Positions 34,889 through 46,956 of a stretch of DNA of 64,000 nt are shown here, in pieces. Position numbers and translations under genes: made by a program. The stretch spans positions 109,891 to 173,890 of the forward strand of contig SJRY01000231.1 of assembly GCA_011319805.1 (NCBI GenBank), written 5' to 3'. Source of the DNA: Macrocybe gigantea (lineage: Eukaryota; Basidiomycota; Agaricomycetes; Agaricales; Callistosporiaceae). The notes below the pieces were generated by a model that saw nothing but the letters and a program-made list of their open reading frames with translations, did no database searches and was not told where the DNA came from. The stretch's first letter is position 1, and the number at the start of each line of letters is the position of its first letter.

Positions 34889-37800
34889 TTATTCGACATC
34901 TTCATCCGAAGAGGTGGAATTGTCCTCTTCGCTGGTATCATCTGCCAGATTCAAATGCGTTGGGCGATTCGGCGCGCCACGAGTTGGAGAGGCAAATGAC
35001 GAGGCGGTGGGTTGTGGTTGTCTGGCTCCGAGGCCGAGCATGTACATCGTCGACACAGTCCTCGATCTCTGCTGAGCCTGTGCGACAGGAACATACGCAG
35101 GCATGGGTACGCGGAAGCCGAGGTGGGCGAGTGGATCCTCTGGCGCGGCTGTTCGTTTGGCGCTTCCCACAAAGTTGAGAGAAGGCGACTGTCGCAGCCT
35201 CGGCGTCGTCATGATGTTCCCAAACGTGGGCGCTGGGCCAGAACTATGTGGGGGACTGTTTACTGGGAGGGAAGGCGAGCTGCGGATCCATGATGACCAG
35301 CTGTTCCCGCCATTCCCGCTAACAACAGCCGGCGCTGTATCAGGCGTCGCTGGTGCTGGTGACAGGATCCCATCGTGTATTGCACGTTTGAGAACGGCGA
35401 TGTCGTGCTGGATATCGTCGAGTTTTCGAGTAAACGATTGCTGCGCCTTTTCTACGCTTGAGTCGGCGCCAGAAATAAAGGATTTGACCTGCGATTCCAC
35501 TTCGGTTAGTGTTGGTGAGTAATTCGCGTCATCTTCGAGTGCATTCGAAGGGTGTGCGCTGATCGCGCCAGGAACAGAAAGCAACGTCTCGAATCCGCGA
35601 GTCATGAGGGCCTCGTCTGCCACGCGGATTTCGAGCTCGACTCGCGCGTCCTCGGTGTAGTCGTTCAAGCGACCCAAAGCCGTGCGTAGCGCATCGGTAG
35701 GAATAGCGATATTCTGACCCGGAAAATCGAGGGAGCCTGAAGAGGATATGCTACTCGTGAGGGCTTCTAGAGCGAGGTGGCAGTCCCGAAACGCTCTCTG
35801 GAGGCTATCATAGCGGTGGCTCACTTCTTTCAGTCTGTCGAGCAGAGGATGGCGCTGTGGTTGCACTGGCTCGAAGGTTGCGGAAGTTTGTGAAGTATCC
35901 GAAGAGTTGTGCACCGATTCCGGAACGCCATCGTGGGGTTTGGGTAGCGCAGACGGGACATCGTCATCACCGTCAGTGGCGATAACGAAGGAGGGCAAAC
36001 CGACGAGCACAGCAGCCACAGGAGACAACTCTTGTTCCATGGGTGCGACTTCATCGGACTGGGCAATATTCAGCTCCACGGATTCAGAAATTTCGGCTGT
36101 GCCCCGGATCTCGAGACCTGACGTCGATGCATATTGGCTAGAGGCATGAATTGGCACGTCTTGACCTCCACTGAGGGACTCGGCGGGTAATAATGGAACC
36201 TCGAATTGTGGCGTCGCTGGAACATTGGTAGGATTGTTTCGCTCTGCATCGGATTTGGCCTTGATTTCGCCGTTAGATACAGGCGCATCGAAGTCAGGTT
36301 TTGTTTCCTTCGGCATGGCGGAATCCGGCGAAAGGATTGGTGATCGGAATCTGGCGTCCACAGGTAGCCCATTGATCATTTCCACGTCTTTCTCCGTATG
36401 TTTGTCAACAATTTCTGGCAGGGGTTTGTCGTTCCACGCTTCGCTATTGAGTGGGATTACCTGGCCATGAAATTCTTTGCTGTCGACCCGAGGCTTATCC
36501 GCGGATGCCATGGAAGAAAGGTCGGCGCCGGGTGACGAGGTTACCAGGGTGCTCGTGCCTGCCTGAGTAGCTTGTGAGGAGTCGGGCTCATACGGGGGTA
36601 CAGGAGAAAAGGATAGTTGGGATACGGTGTTCATCGATGAGGTTTCAGAATCTGTCACACCAGCCCTTGACGTCCCGTTGACCAGCAGCGGTTGCTTGAA
36701 TTCGACAGGAACATCTGCTGTGAAAGTCTTGACGTTTTGAGTCAGCAATTTCTCGAGGCGTAACCGGCGTGTAGTTTCGACGTCTAGCTCCTTGAGCAAG
36801 GCTTCCACAGCACCCTGCGCCGCAATGACTCGTGCCAATGACGCGGAAGCAGCAGCTTCCACGTTGACACTGTTGTCCAGCGAGGACGACAATATGTGAT
36901 GCGCGTCCTGTATCATCTTCTGGCACACTCCGTATGCATCTTGACCGTCCTGGCGAATTGCTTCTTCAGCGCGTAAGATCCATCTATCCACACCCTCGCG
37001 TAGTCTCTCTTCCCGACTTAACACACGAAGCCGAAGAGCCACTTCTCTTCTTCGTCCAAACGTTTCTTTCATGATTTCTCCACCTAGTTCGTCCAACGCG
37101 TCTCTTAGCTTTTCAGCGTCGTTTTCGGACGAGCGTAGTTTCGATGATAACTGGGAGAGCTGCATTGAAAGGGTTTCGACGGTCGCCGCCTGCCGGGCTT
37201 TGAGAGATGTCATGGCTTCTTGAAGATTATTGGTTGAAATCTGAGAAAATTTCCTATAGGGCGTGTCGTCGGTAAAAGGGTAAAAAATTACGAGCGGCGA
37301 CGTACATGTATCTCGAAACCATCTTCGTTGCGGTGCTGTCGTCGAATTTCAGCTTCTGCAGCTCGAACTGAGCTTGGGCCAGTTCCAGTCGAGTCTGCTC
37401 TGCGCCCTTTCTCTCTGATGAGGTCTTCGACTCTGCTGCTTCAAGTTCGTTCTGCAGGCGAGCTACTTCCGCCTCCAACTTTTCCGTCTCGGCAGTGAAG
37501 TCGGATAGCAGCCTTTTCAGCCCCATTTTGCCCTCGGACAGCTGATCTGATAGCGCAGTCGAGCTAGAAATAGTCTGAACGGACGGGTGGTCGCCATTTT
37601 GCGTAGAAAGATCCTTCCCTCTTGCTTCAAGCGACCTGACTAGGTCAGCATATTCCTTCACCACGAGGTCCGACATTTTTGCAGCCTCCTCAGCAGCTCT
37701 AACCTTCCGCTCAAGCTCCATCTCGCGGACCCTTCTGGCCTCTTCGCGTCCACGAATGCGAGCCGCCAGTTCATACGCGCCCTCCGCCGCAAGCTTGGCA

Positions 37801-38308
37801 CTCCCTGCTTCAGCCCTCACATGGACAAGTTCAGTCGTCTTTTCCATCAACGTATTCTCCGTTTCTGCCAGTTGGATAGAAAGGCGACGGAGTGAAAGCG
37901 TGAGCTGCCGGATTTGTTCGGCGGCGGGATGGGCCTCGGAGTAAGCGTCAGGGTGCGGATGCGCCCGCAAGACGGCAATCTCTGCGTTTAATGCCTCATT
38001 TTCGCGCTCCAAGAATGACAACCGGTCGTTGTTGTTCGACGCACTGAGGGAGCGTCGCTGGAATTTGATCGCGGCATTATGAGACTCGTCCTGGAAGCGC
38101 AACAGGGAACAAGTCAGTATTAAGCTGAGGAGCCAGCAGCTCTAATGCGATATCCTGCCTGGAAGCGAGCGACTGCGGACCTGAGACTTGCAAGTTCCAA
38201 GGCAAGCGGATGGTTCTCGACAGCGTCGAGGTCGCTTTGCTGCGACATTTCAAGTCGCGTCGCTTGCCGTCTCGTCCGATCGCGACGTGGCATCCGCTCG
38301 AATTTCAC
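34889..38308 (-). CDS. large coiled-coil protein of unknown function (about 1,099 residues)
   Basis: Exons on the minus strand: 38308-38159, 38090-37306, 37253-34889. I do not recognise the family. The N-terminal third is a near-continuous coiled coil with heptads rich in Glu/Ala/Leu/Arg (for example RLQNELEAAESKTSSERKGA). The middle is a second coil (RRREVALRLRVLSREERLRE). After it comes a long Ser/Pro/Asp-rich disordered part, another helical stretch, and an acidic tail ending SSDEDVE. This shape suits a scaffold or cytoskeletal protein; that is inference. Start codons at 38293 or 38248 are also possible. The first intron is either GC-AG (CAG|GCAGGA, 68 nt) or a 56 nt GT-AG alternative, and its two ends repeat GCTTCCAGG. 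Confidence 0.8.
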
Positions 38309-38561
38309 GTAAGAATCTTATCTGATAAAACTGGCTGAGACTCGAATGCAAGGGTTTTTTTCTGGATATGGCTGCCGTCTGGCTTGTAGAAAGGCCACCA
38401 GAGCTTCTGTAAAATCATGAGAGTCGTGAATTAAACGTGGTATGCACGATATCGGCATGATATACGCTAGGACAGGTGCTACATGGAAGACTTTGTAGGG
38501 AACTTGACGATAATAATAGGCTACTCATACGCTAAAATGAGGGGATAAAAAATCAATTGAG

Positions 38562-39917
38562 TTAGTCGTCATCATAACTTGAATAACCCCTCCTTCGACC
38601 GTGATAATCTTCCAATAAATTTATTTAGGGCTTTTGGAAGGAAGGGAAAAGCAAACGCACAGGTACTAGTATCGCGAACCGGACTGATTCCGGCAATGTC
38701 GCTGAGATTCAAGTAACCTTCGCTGATCCTGGAGCCTTTTGAGATGCTGGCGTCTGTTCTAGCGACCCACGTTGCGCGACAGTAGACGCAAGTTAGGTTT
38801 TTTCCGCTGCGAGCATTACTTGCTCTCCCTAACATATGTATTAGATGAAAAAGAGGAGCAAAACATCGCGACAGACATACATTGCCGGAAACACTCTCTA
38901 TGCAAAGCATTGCCACATTCCTCGCAAAATACAAGCGCTGCCTCTTTGACTTTGTGCATGCATTCGTAACAGATTGGGCAGTCATCGTCGGGACCTGGTA
39001 TGCGTTTATTCGACGGCTCGACTCTCTTCGATGCTTCGAACGCTGTAATTTTGCCCATGGCCTTCGCGTGGGCTTCTCGGATTTGAGAATGAGCGATGGA
39101 ATTTGGTGCCAATGGAGCATTTGCAAAAATCGTCTCGAGTTCGGCAGAAAGAAGCGCCCTGATAGGACTTAGATGTGGCTAGACCACTTAGTCGGAAATT
39201 CGCTTGCTCACTTTTGATACCAAAGACCCGAAGACTGCGGGACTTGCAAAACTAGCCGGATTAACTTCGCGTCTGTTCTTTTCCCTCGTAGTATCAAACA
39301 ATTTCCATACCTTTGAGATATATGAATAGCTGATAGGCGTCCAAGTAAGAGGTGTGTCATTGCTCTCGAATAAATCCGACGTACGATGTGCTTGCAATGG
39401 TTTCCTTTGATTGCGTCAGGACCTGGACTGCAGGTCAGAGTACCTCCAAGCCGTAACGTGAAGAGAAGCTAACAATTGCAACTAGGAGTCTTGTCGATTA
39501 TCACTGTGTAAACCTAACAAAAGGTAAGAGCGGTCCCCAAAGATATATCGCATATTACACCTACATTTCCGGTAGATCCGAGGACGCTAAATTCCTCCCT
39601 AAGTTCATCCCCACTCCTATGTCGATCGATCATGAAAAACCTGTGCCAAGCATGTCAAGTATGCAGGACGAGACTAGGTGCCGTGAAACATGCCTTTGCG
39701 TCAGGACGCGATTGACCCGCTCTAAGATAGCCTGTGGACAAGCAGGTTTAAACCTAGCCGCGCGTTTCTCTGGTTCGGGTCCGTCCTCGTCTTTCTTCTT
39801 CTTGCGCGACCTCTTAGCAGGACGTGAGGAGAATGGAATGGATGTCGACGCCGAAGATTGGCTCGATTGACCTTTTAGCGAAGCGGTGGGATAGGCCTTC
39901 GTTGCGTTGCCTTTCAT
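38562..39917 (-). CDS. SWIM and RING zinc-finger protein, probable E3 ubiquitin ligase
   Basis: Exons on the minus strand: 39917-39694, 39640-39565, 39513-39474, 39422-39385, 39329-39311, 39251-39212, 39158-38881, 38828-38667, 38608-38562; 307 residues. A basic N-terminus with RSRKKKK precedes FFMIDRHRSGDEL. The SWIM motif (CNC...NHCKH, about 112-126) is split across the 39473-39423 intron. The RING-like finger runs about 206-260 (CPICYECMH, CEECGNALHRECFRQW, CVYCRATW). The order matches fungal and plant SWIM-RING proteins related to ZSWIM2. The first intron (39693-39641) must start with GC (AAAG|GCATGT). One exon is only 19 nt. The last intron is the least certain splice. Confidence 0.9.
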
Positions 39918-40183
39918 GTTGGGAAGTGATGCATACGCCTAGGACTGGGGTTTCAAAAACACATAGTAAGACTAATCAAAAAAAAAACAAGACCTCACAC
40001 TAGATGATGGTAGAGCTTCATTAAATCCGGTGTATCTCTTTCGCTTTTTAGAATCCATTCGTTGCGAAATACGGTCACTTCGTGGGCGTTTGGGAGAAGT
40101 GATTGTGATTAAGACGGCTAAAAGGAGTAAAGCGTAAAGAAATCAGGAAAACGCGACTTTCCCACGGTTACATTATTTTCAAA
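39918..40183. promoter_or_regulatory. divergent promoter region, SWIM-RING gene and cis-prenyltransferase
   Basis: 266 bp separate the two start codons of a head-to-head pair. No motif is assigned. Confidence 0.5.
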
Positions 40184-41268
40184 ATGCTAAGACGTGTCCT
40201 GAGCTGGCTACACCAGAAGGTCGCTAGCAAGGCCCAAGAGCTCCTACTAAGGGTTCTTGCAGCAGGCCGATACCGAAGCATGTTGCCTTTGTTATGGATG
40301 GAAATCGCAGGTATGCACGGAGAAACCACAAGGCGATAAAGCAGGGCCACACCGACGGCTTTGCTGCGCTGAAAAGGGTGCGTACTGTCTACTTCCACAG
40401 AACTGGGCAGTTTCTCATTGCGTCAATGACTAGATGTTGGAGATTTGCTTATACCTCGATGTGAAATGTGTTTCTGCTTATGCTTTCGCTATTGAAAACT
40501 TCAAACGGTCGCCAGAAGAGGTGGACGCGTTGATGACACTAGCCGAGGAAAAGCTTTTGGAATTATGTGAACATGGGTGCGCATCGTACACCTTTCTCTC
40601 TTTCTTCACCGACGCCGACAGTATTTTACAGTGATTTACTTGAACAGTATGGCGTGCGTTTGAACGTCCTCGGCAAAAGTCAGTTGCTACCTCAAGCAGT
40701 CCGAAGTGCCGTTGACAAAGCAGAGTCTATGACGAGACATAACAACCGGTCATTATTTTTATAGCGGGGCGGCCATCGTTGCTGACAGGATATCGCAGTG
40801 CGGTGCTCAATCTTTGCATGCCATACGCGTCAAGAGATGAGATTACGACCGCTGTCGAGCGATGCGTCAACAATGCAACCAAATCCGGCTCGTCCATTCC
40901 GTTTGTCTAACATATGAATCCCTTTTTCTTGTTTTAAATAGTCGTCGCTAGGTCTATCACTGAGAAAGATGTCGATGCTCAGCTGATGACGACACGGGGC
41001 GGTAGTCCACCCGTGGACATCTTGATAAGGACAAGCGGGGTGACACGGTTAAGCGATTTCTTTCTTTGGCAGGTGCGTCGGCATAACTTGCGTCTTGCTT
41101 TCTTCCTTTCTAGACAAGCTCACGAGCTTTCAGTGTTGTGAGAACACGCAGATACAGTTCAGCTCAACTTACTGGCCAGAATTTGGGTTATTCGATTTCG
41201 TTCCTATGATTTTGGACTACCAGATGAAAATTTGGATGCAGAAAGAACACACATGTAGAAGTTTGTAA
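40184..41268 (+). CDS. RER2: dehydrodolichyl diphosphate synthase (cis-prenyltransferase), one-base frame break
   Basis: Exons: 40184-40377, 40434-40576, 40632-40748, 40799-40900, 40952-41072, 41134-41268; about 270 residues. Family marks: [18 protein letters not shown] (catalytic Asp and DGNRR), [29 protein letters not shown], and [19 protein letters not shown] near the end. The enzyme extends farnesyl diphosphate with isopentenyl diphosphate to make the dolichol precursor needed for N-glycosylation, at the ER. The frame from the start codon (LLRVLAAG) and that of IPKHV differ by one base at about 40265-40269, and I find no intron that bridges them. The gene is normally essential, so sequence error or a second copy elsewhere is likely. 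Confidence 0.85.
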
Positions 41269-41319
41269 ACCAACGCTCAAAATCGATACCCTCGACGCTT
41301 TCTTCTGTCCTCTTATTCA

Positions 41320-41549
41320 ATGGTTTTAAGTATTTCCGACTCCATATTGCCCCGCTTCATCATCATATTACTCTGTTTGATGGCGTATCTGGCGGTGAGC
41401 ATGTCGTTAATGATTGTAGGTCAACATAAAAATGTGTCTTTGTTGGCAAGCAGGCGTTCTCCCCGCTAGTGATCAGGTGTGGCCCTCAAAGCCGACCGAT
41501 GGCAAAATGCGAAGGATATCCGCCCTCAACTCTTCGAACATATCTTTAA
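41320..41549 (+). CDS. possible 56-residue hydrophobic protein (weak)
   Basis: Two exons (41320-41394, 41454-41549) joined by a 59 nt intron with good signals (GTGAGC, AAGCAG) give a short protein starting MVLSISDSILPRFIIILLCL with one likely membrane segment. Nothing else supports it. It lies 51 bp after the cis-prenyltransferase stop and may be chance. Confidence 0.2.
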
Positions 41550-42470
41550 TCATCCGACACACCTTGGCGGCGAAACCTGTCCGAGTAGGATTCCGCGAAT
41601 TAGCATGAAGGCATAAGTTGCTCAACCCTAAAACGTCGCTCGCGCCACACATACAGCAGGTTTGATCCCAGAACCAGGGTCCAAATCGCCGAACTCGACT
41701 GTATGAAGTTTAGTGAGTCTCTTCGGAGAACATTCAGTGTCATATAACCCGAAATGTAGTGCTAAGTCAGCGAGACTGTTACTCCGACTCATCAGAAGGG
41801 ATGACTGGCTACACCTGTCGTGAAATTTGTACCGTATAGCGTGCAGAATGATCTGATCGGCATTCGAGAATTTCTTATTCAACGCCTACACCATATGCGG
41901 AATCAGTCACACGACACTGATCCGTACATGCTTCAGATAACAAGCCTTTCCATGGTCATGTCGAGCCTGGGTACGGTATTAGCCTGCAGATACCTTTCTC
42001 CACTTCACAGAGCCACAAGAGTCAGTGATCTCCGGCGAATTGTGAATGGCGAAAGGTCAGGAGATGGCAAGAGCAACAGCGCTCATCTACATGAGGTGCA
42101 GAGTTTTGCCTCTTTTTAGACGTTTTAAAGAGCTGACTGGAGCGGATGTGAACGTGGCGTAACACATCACGTCTCGACTTTGAACACGATGACATATTGC
42201 CTTCGTGACGGAACCTTTTCATTTTTTTTCTTGCCTTAAGAAACTGAGTTCTGCGGGATTATAACCCTAAGGTGAATGTGATGATCAAAGCGGATACGGA
42301 GGGTTTGGCAAAATATCACCATAGCAAGAGCTATGAGTCGCTATCAGCACGCGCCAGCATGCTATATGCTAGGAAATTGAGTGGGGATGTGAGAAACAAG
42401 AGCGGGGAAGGAGAGGGAGGGGAGGTGGAACGAAAGCGGTTGACTGGAGACGTGAGGAAATGTGCCAATA
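41550..42470. other. gene-free stretch
   Basis: About 920 bp. Short open frames on both strands (41628-41882 -, 41820-42119 +) overlap each other and show no motifs. Confidence 0.4.
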
Positions 42471-43247
42471 CTAATGGTGACTCGGCCTCAATGTTGATGT
42501 ACGGCCTGGATAATACGCCCCTGATGGTCTTGAGTTTGGTTCTGGGCTAACTGACCGCCATAGCATTTCAAGTTCGCGCTCTAAACGAGAGAGCACGTCG
42601 TCGTTCGATGTCCGCTCGCTCCTCAGCCTGACGACGTTCATCCTCAACTTTGCGACGTTCAGCCTCCGCTTGACGGTCTCGCTCCTCAGCTCATCGGCGT
42701 TCTTCCTCTAGCTTCCGTTCTTTCTCCTCGGCTCGTCTGCGCTCCTCTTCCGCCCGTCAACGCTCCTCCTTTGCTCTCCGCTCCGGTTCACGACGTTCTT
42801 CTTCAGCTCGCAGACGCTCCTCAGCTCTCCGCTCCAGCGCGCGACGCTCTTCCTCGGATCGTTGACGCTCCTCTTCCGCTCGTCGACTCACTGCCTCGGC
42901 TTGTTGGCGTTCCGCTTCAGCTTTCCGCTCCAACTTACGTCGTACTTCCTCCGCTCTCGCCAGCTGCTCAGCAGTCTCCGCCAAAACTTCATCCCGTACG
43001 GCTTGCTTCTGAGCTTCCGCCAACAGCCGCTCAATTTCTTCAACATACATGACCTGAGAGAGCGCAGAACTCCATTTTTCAAAATGAATGCCAAACAAGA
43101 TTAGACTATACCTCATCCTGAAACTCTTCGACGAGCTTCGCGAACAACTCTATCAAGGCGGCGGTTTCGGAGTTTCGATGTTTATTCACAGGAAGACCCC
43201 ATTTCCGGTTTCCTGCCCGGCGATGACGTTTCAAGTTCTTTTTTTTC
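42471..43247 (-). pseudogene. broken Glu/Arg-rich coiled-coil gene
   Basis: Minus strand. Two exons are visible, from about 43247 to 43112 (GNRKWGLPVNKHRNSETAAL, ELFAKLVEEFQDE) and 43053-42471, joined by a 58 nt intron in frame. The second encodes VMYVEEIERLLAEAQKQAVR, then many AEEERRR-type heptads, and a final LWRSVSPEPNSRPSGAYYPG tail ending at TAG 42473. The second exon has two in-frame TGA codons (42759-42757 and 42693-42691), each where CGA (Arg) would fit the repeat. An A8 run near 43236-43243 breaks the frame upstream. I do not recognise the function. Confidence 0.6.
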
Positions 43248-45661
43248 GCCGGCCAAAATCGTCATTTTCGGGACTGGTTGGTCCATCGGCGATATCGTAG
43301 TGGCCTTAGCCACCATACGTTCGAGGAGAAAGAAGATGGTACCGGCGTACCGGTAACGTTGATGGAGTAACAATCCTTCTCATCGAACTGATGTGCGGCC
43401 AAACACCGGACAATGCCCCTCCTCGAAGGTCATAACTCTCACCGTGCAGTCTTTTAGCGTGGTGTCGCCTTCTGTGGGAATATAGGCAACGATCCGATCC
43501 GAGGCCAGCGCTTTGACTACAGAGCTAAGCAACACCACGCCGGTCATCATGAGGCCCGATTTAAACCCTTGCGCGGCTTTGCGCACTATCGACTTCATGG
43601 ATCTCCTTGAGCCGGACGACGAGGAACCAGATCCCGCCGACGATTCCGAAGCCACTTTTGTCAGGCTCTCAGATGTCACCAAGGTCGGTGTTTAGTCGAG
43701 CCACCCCAGGACGACGCAGGAACCAAAGATCCCTTTTCGTCATTTCAGGAGGGGTGGATACTCTAGGGGAAGGGAAGGGTCCAGTGATCTGGTTGGCGCG
43801 ATTCAGGAGGGGTAGGCGGTCTGTCTGGAGCATCGGGGTATCGGAAGTGAGGGGTTTTGGCGCATCACTGCTGATGTCTTCCATCCACACAGACGACGAA
43901 AGATCGACAGACTCCGCGGAGGCTGCATAGCCGCTCAACGTGGACGCATTGGACAGGTTCGATGATTGTACCCCAGATCCATCGGACAGCGCGGCGGGAG
44001 ACGATCTCCCTGTCTTTGCCGCCAGTACTTTTCTTTGCTGTGCGTTGATAACGTAGATGCGCTGTCTACTTAGGGAGACGACGACGAGCCGTTCGATTTG
44101 TACAAGGTGGAAGAACGGAAGACGGAAGAGATTCGCTCGAGTCTAATAGGTCGCCACTGGAGCCAGACCCTGGAGTGCCTTCGCTTGAGTTTGAGGAGGC
44201 GTCACTCTGGCGGGCTTCGGACACTTAGTATGTCCGGGCTCGACGAGCCAGTGTCAGAGGTAGATCGCTCCGATGAGCTGCTTGAGCTCGATGATGCAGA
44301 CGGCAGTCTGAAAAGAAATTGCCTAGCTATCTGCAAGCGCAAAAGCTTGTAGTATCTGCTGGTGCGGGAAGAATCTGAGGAGTCCTCAGGTTCTTCCCAC
44401 ACCAGCAGACCGGTGCCCTCACTGAGAACATTGGTCTGCTGGAAGGAGGAGACGAATCGGAAGAAGATGGCTGGGAAGGAGATGACAAATATGGGGAAGA
44501 AGAGGGGCCGGAAGACTAAGGTGACTCTCCAGCTGCAAAGGGAAGGGGTCGAAAGACTCGGGAGGCGGAACGGCGCCTGAAGCGCCTTTCAACTCGCCTG
44601 CTTGCGAGCGAAAGTCATTTGATGGCTCTGCGGTCTTATCTGATGGAGGACTTTTAATTGACTCTTGCTTCTGCGATGGCTTCGAGAAAGCTGCTGGCTT
44701 GAAAAAAAAATCGTTATCAATAATCAGATTCGTGGTTGAGGAATGGATTCGTTTACGAAGAATTTCAAGAATTTTGTCGATTTCTTGAACGTCTGTACAC
44801 CAAGCGTTCGCTCGACTTGAAGACCTCTCTCTTCATCAATACATTCCATCACGACGCTCTCGTGCTGAACCGGCATTGTTGTCCTTGAGTAGCAAAACTA
44901 TTCTTTAGCGTCAATAAACGTGTTCGAAGGGGACCGAAAGGCAGCAATTCTGGAATTCGCGTCTCATATGCTTTTATCGTCGTAGGCGTAGACGGAAAGA
45001 AATTCTCGACGAAACTTTGATAGGAGGCATTTGCCTCCGCTGCAAAAATCGGAAGAGCGCCGAAAGGACGTCGTGGGGTGGTATTGATGAATTTGAGGGT
45101 ATCCCATGCGAGCAAAAATGAGTAATATAGGAAATGCCTTGTGGTGAAAACGTGTCAGTCGCGATGCAGATCAGAACAGAGATGAGGACAGACAAGGACC
45201 CATCGAACGCAGATGTTTAGTCAGCCGTTCTGCCTCATGGTGGCCACGATGGCACGACCTGATGAGATAACGAGCGAGGAACGCCACTTGGAACGTACAG
45301 ACTCTCTCACAACAGAACGCAATGTCGACGACGCCAGAGCCCGGCGCTTCTTGCCATAAGAAAGAGCCCAGATATTCACAAACGGCATTCGAACCCGGAG
45401 CCCAAGACGGAAGCTAAGAAGAAATCCGAAAAGAGGTTCCAGCCTGTGGCGAAGCTGTAGCTCACTATCGCCCGCGATTTGAGCCGCTTCGCAAGCTGTA
45501 CATCTCCAATGAACGAGTTAGACGCGATGAACTCAAGGACATCTATCACCTCGCCACCGACATGCACAGAGAACTGCGGATACATTCAAAAAACAAGCAC
45601 GGTCACAGCCCCCAGGAAGGTTGTGATCGGGTGATCCGCAACTGACCGATTGGCTTGACAT
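43248..45661. other. accessory stretch with scattered open frames
   Basis: About 2.4 kb. Minus-strand open frames at 43380-43682, 43669-43938 and 44202-44402 are Ser-rich and could be upstream exons of the broken coiled-coil gene, but they are not joined by clear splice sites. A minus-strand frame at 45376-45585 looks protein-like but has no known motif. Contains the palindrome listed separately. Confidence 0.35.
44355..44409. repeat. 55 bp imperfect palindrome
   Basis: Left arm 44355-44381 and right arm 44383-44409 are inverted copies, 27 bases each, matching at 25 of 27 positions, around a single central base (44382). Both mismatches are C/T differences. Arms begin TCTGCTGGTG and end CTGAGGA. 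Confidence 0.9.
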
Positions 45662-46956
45662 GTGTTCATCCATCGTCCATGCGGCCAGAGGCTGCCCGAC
45701 CAGCTCTGGCGGCGAATTTTTTTCATAGCCGTTTCCGAGCCGCCCGGGATGATTCTTTACCTCACCTATCGCACAGGAGATCCTATGCAGTATGAGCCTG
45801 GTCCTTTTCTCGCGTCTGCAAGCGCTGGAGAAAAATCATGCTCTCATCTCCGGAACTCTGGACTCAATTCCAGATTAACGCTCAATTTTACCCTCCATCG
45901 TTAATATCGGCAGCCTTGTCACGTTCCGGTGATCTGCCCCTGGACATTCATTTCATGCTTCCCATTCTCGACACCAGCACAAATCTCCGCATCCTGAGAC
46001 CCGTCCTCAAGCCCCTCGTTGCCGAATGTCATCGATGGAGATATCTCAACCTCTGCCTGCCTTGGTGGGCGATGAGTCTCCTGAATGACATAAAGGGCCA
46101 CTTGTCCCTTCTCGAACAGTTCCATCTAGTCGTGGACAAATCAGATCCCCCCTCCGATTTAGACTTCAGCATTTTCGAGGACGCCCCTCGTCTCCGCCTA
46201 ATCGCTCTGGCGTCAAGAGCGAACCCGGCGACTTCTCGATTTGTGTTTCCCTGGTCTCAGCTCGAAGACGTGCAGCAGCACAACGGAACGGACATCCACA
46301 CCATCTTGACCAATTGCACATCAGCCAAGCTGTGTTCTAACATTTTTGAGAGCAACTACAAGACGACGGTCATGCCGCCGCGGGTTCGCCACACGCATTT
46401 GCGGAGCCTTCATCTCAACGAGATCCATCGCCTTCCATATCTGGAACTGCCGAACCTCGAGGTGCTTATGGTCATCCAAGGTAAATTCAGGTCGATCAGA
46501 CCCGTCGACCCAGGTGTTATCGCTTCGTTCATCCGCCGCTCCGGCTGCCGCTTGGGGCATCTGGCGTTGCGCGAAGTCCCGTTGATTCACCCAAGGAAGC
46601 TCGAGGAACTCTTCAGACTCATCCCGGATGTGGTCGAATTCGAGTTTCGGTTCCTTGACGAGCCCATTGACATCATGTATCTGCTCAAGCTGCTCACAGC
46701 TGAAGAATCCGTCTTGTGCCCCAAGCTGATCAAATTCGGGCTGGACATCCAAGGCTGGACGTTTGACCAAGTCTTCGCGTTGCAGGAACTCATCCGGTCA
46801 CGCCTCCCGACACAGTCGTTAGTAAAGGACGGCCATGTTGCCAATCTCCTTATGGTGGAGGCTGGAACCTTTCCGCTACGCCTGCACCCCGAAGTCAAAG
46901 AGGTATATAATAGTTTTCGGAAGGAACGAGTGGTATTCGAACCAGAGTTCGCGTAG
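45662..46956 (+). CDS. F-box/LRR-like protein, frameshifted at a T run
   Basis: An F-box begins near 45700 (RLPDQLWRRIFFIAV). The frame then changes at the T4 run 45805-45808, and the rest continues as FSRVCKRWRKIMLSSPELWT to the stop at 46956. One added T joins them into a protein of about 430 residues. The C-terminal part has LRR-like lines (LRSLHLNEIHRLPYLELPNL). The 5' end is uncertain: there is no ATG in frame at 45662, and GGCCAG|AGGCTGCCC may be an intron acceptor, so upstream exons may be missing. It is a paralogue of the F-box proteins at 13.4 and 48.8 kb. Confidence 0.65.

Noticed and set aside
35103..36470. Plus-strand open frames over the coiled-coil gene
   Set aside because: Shadows of Ser/Asp-rich codons; the minus-strand frame is continuous for 2.3 kb.
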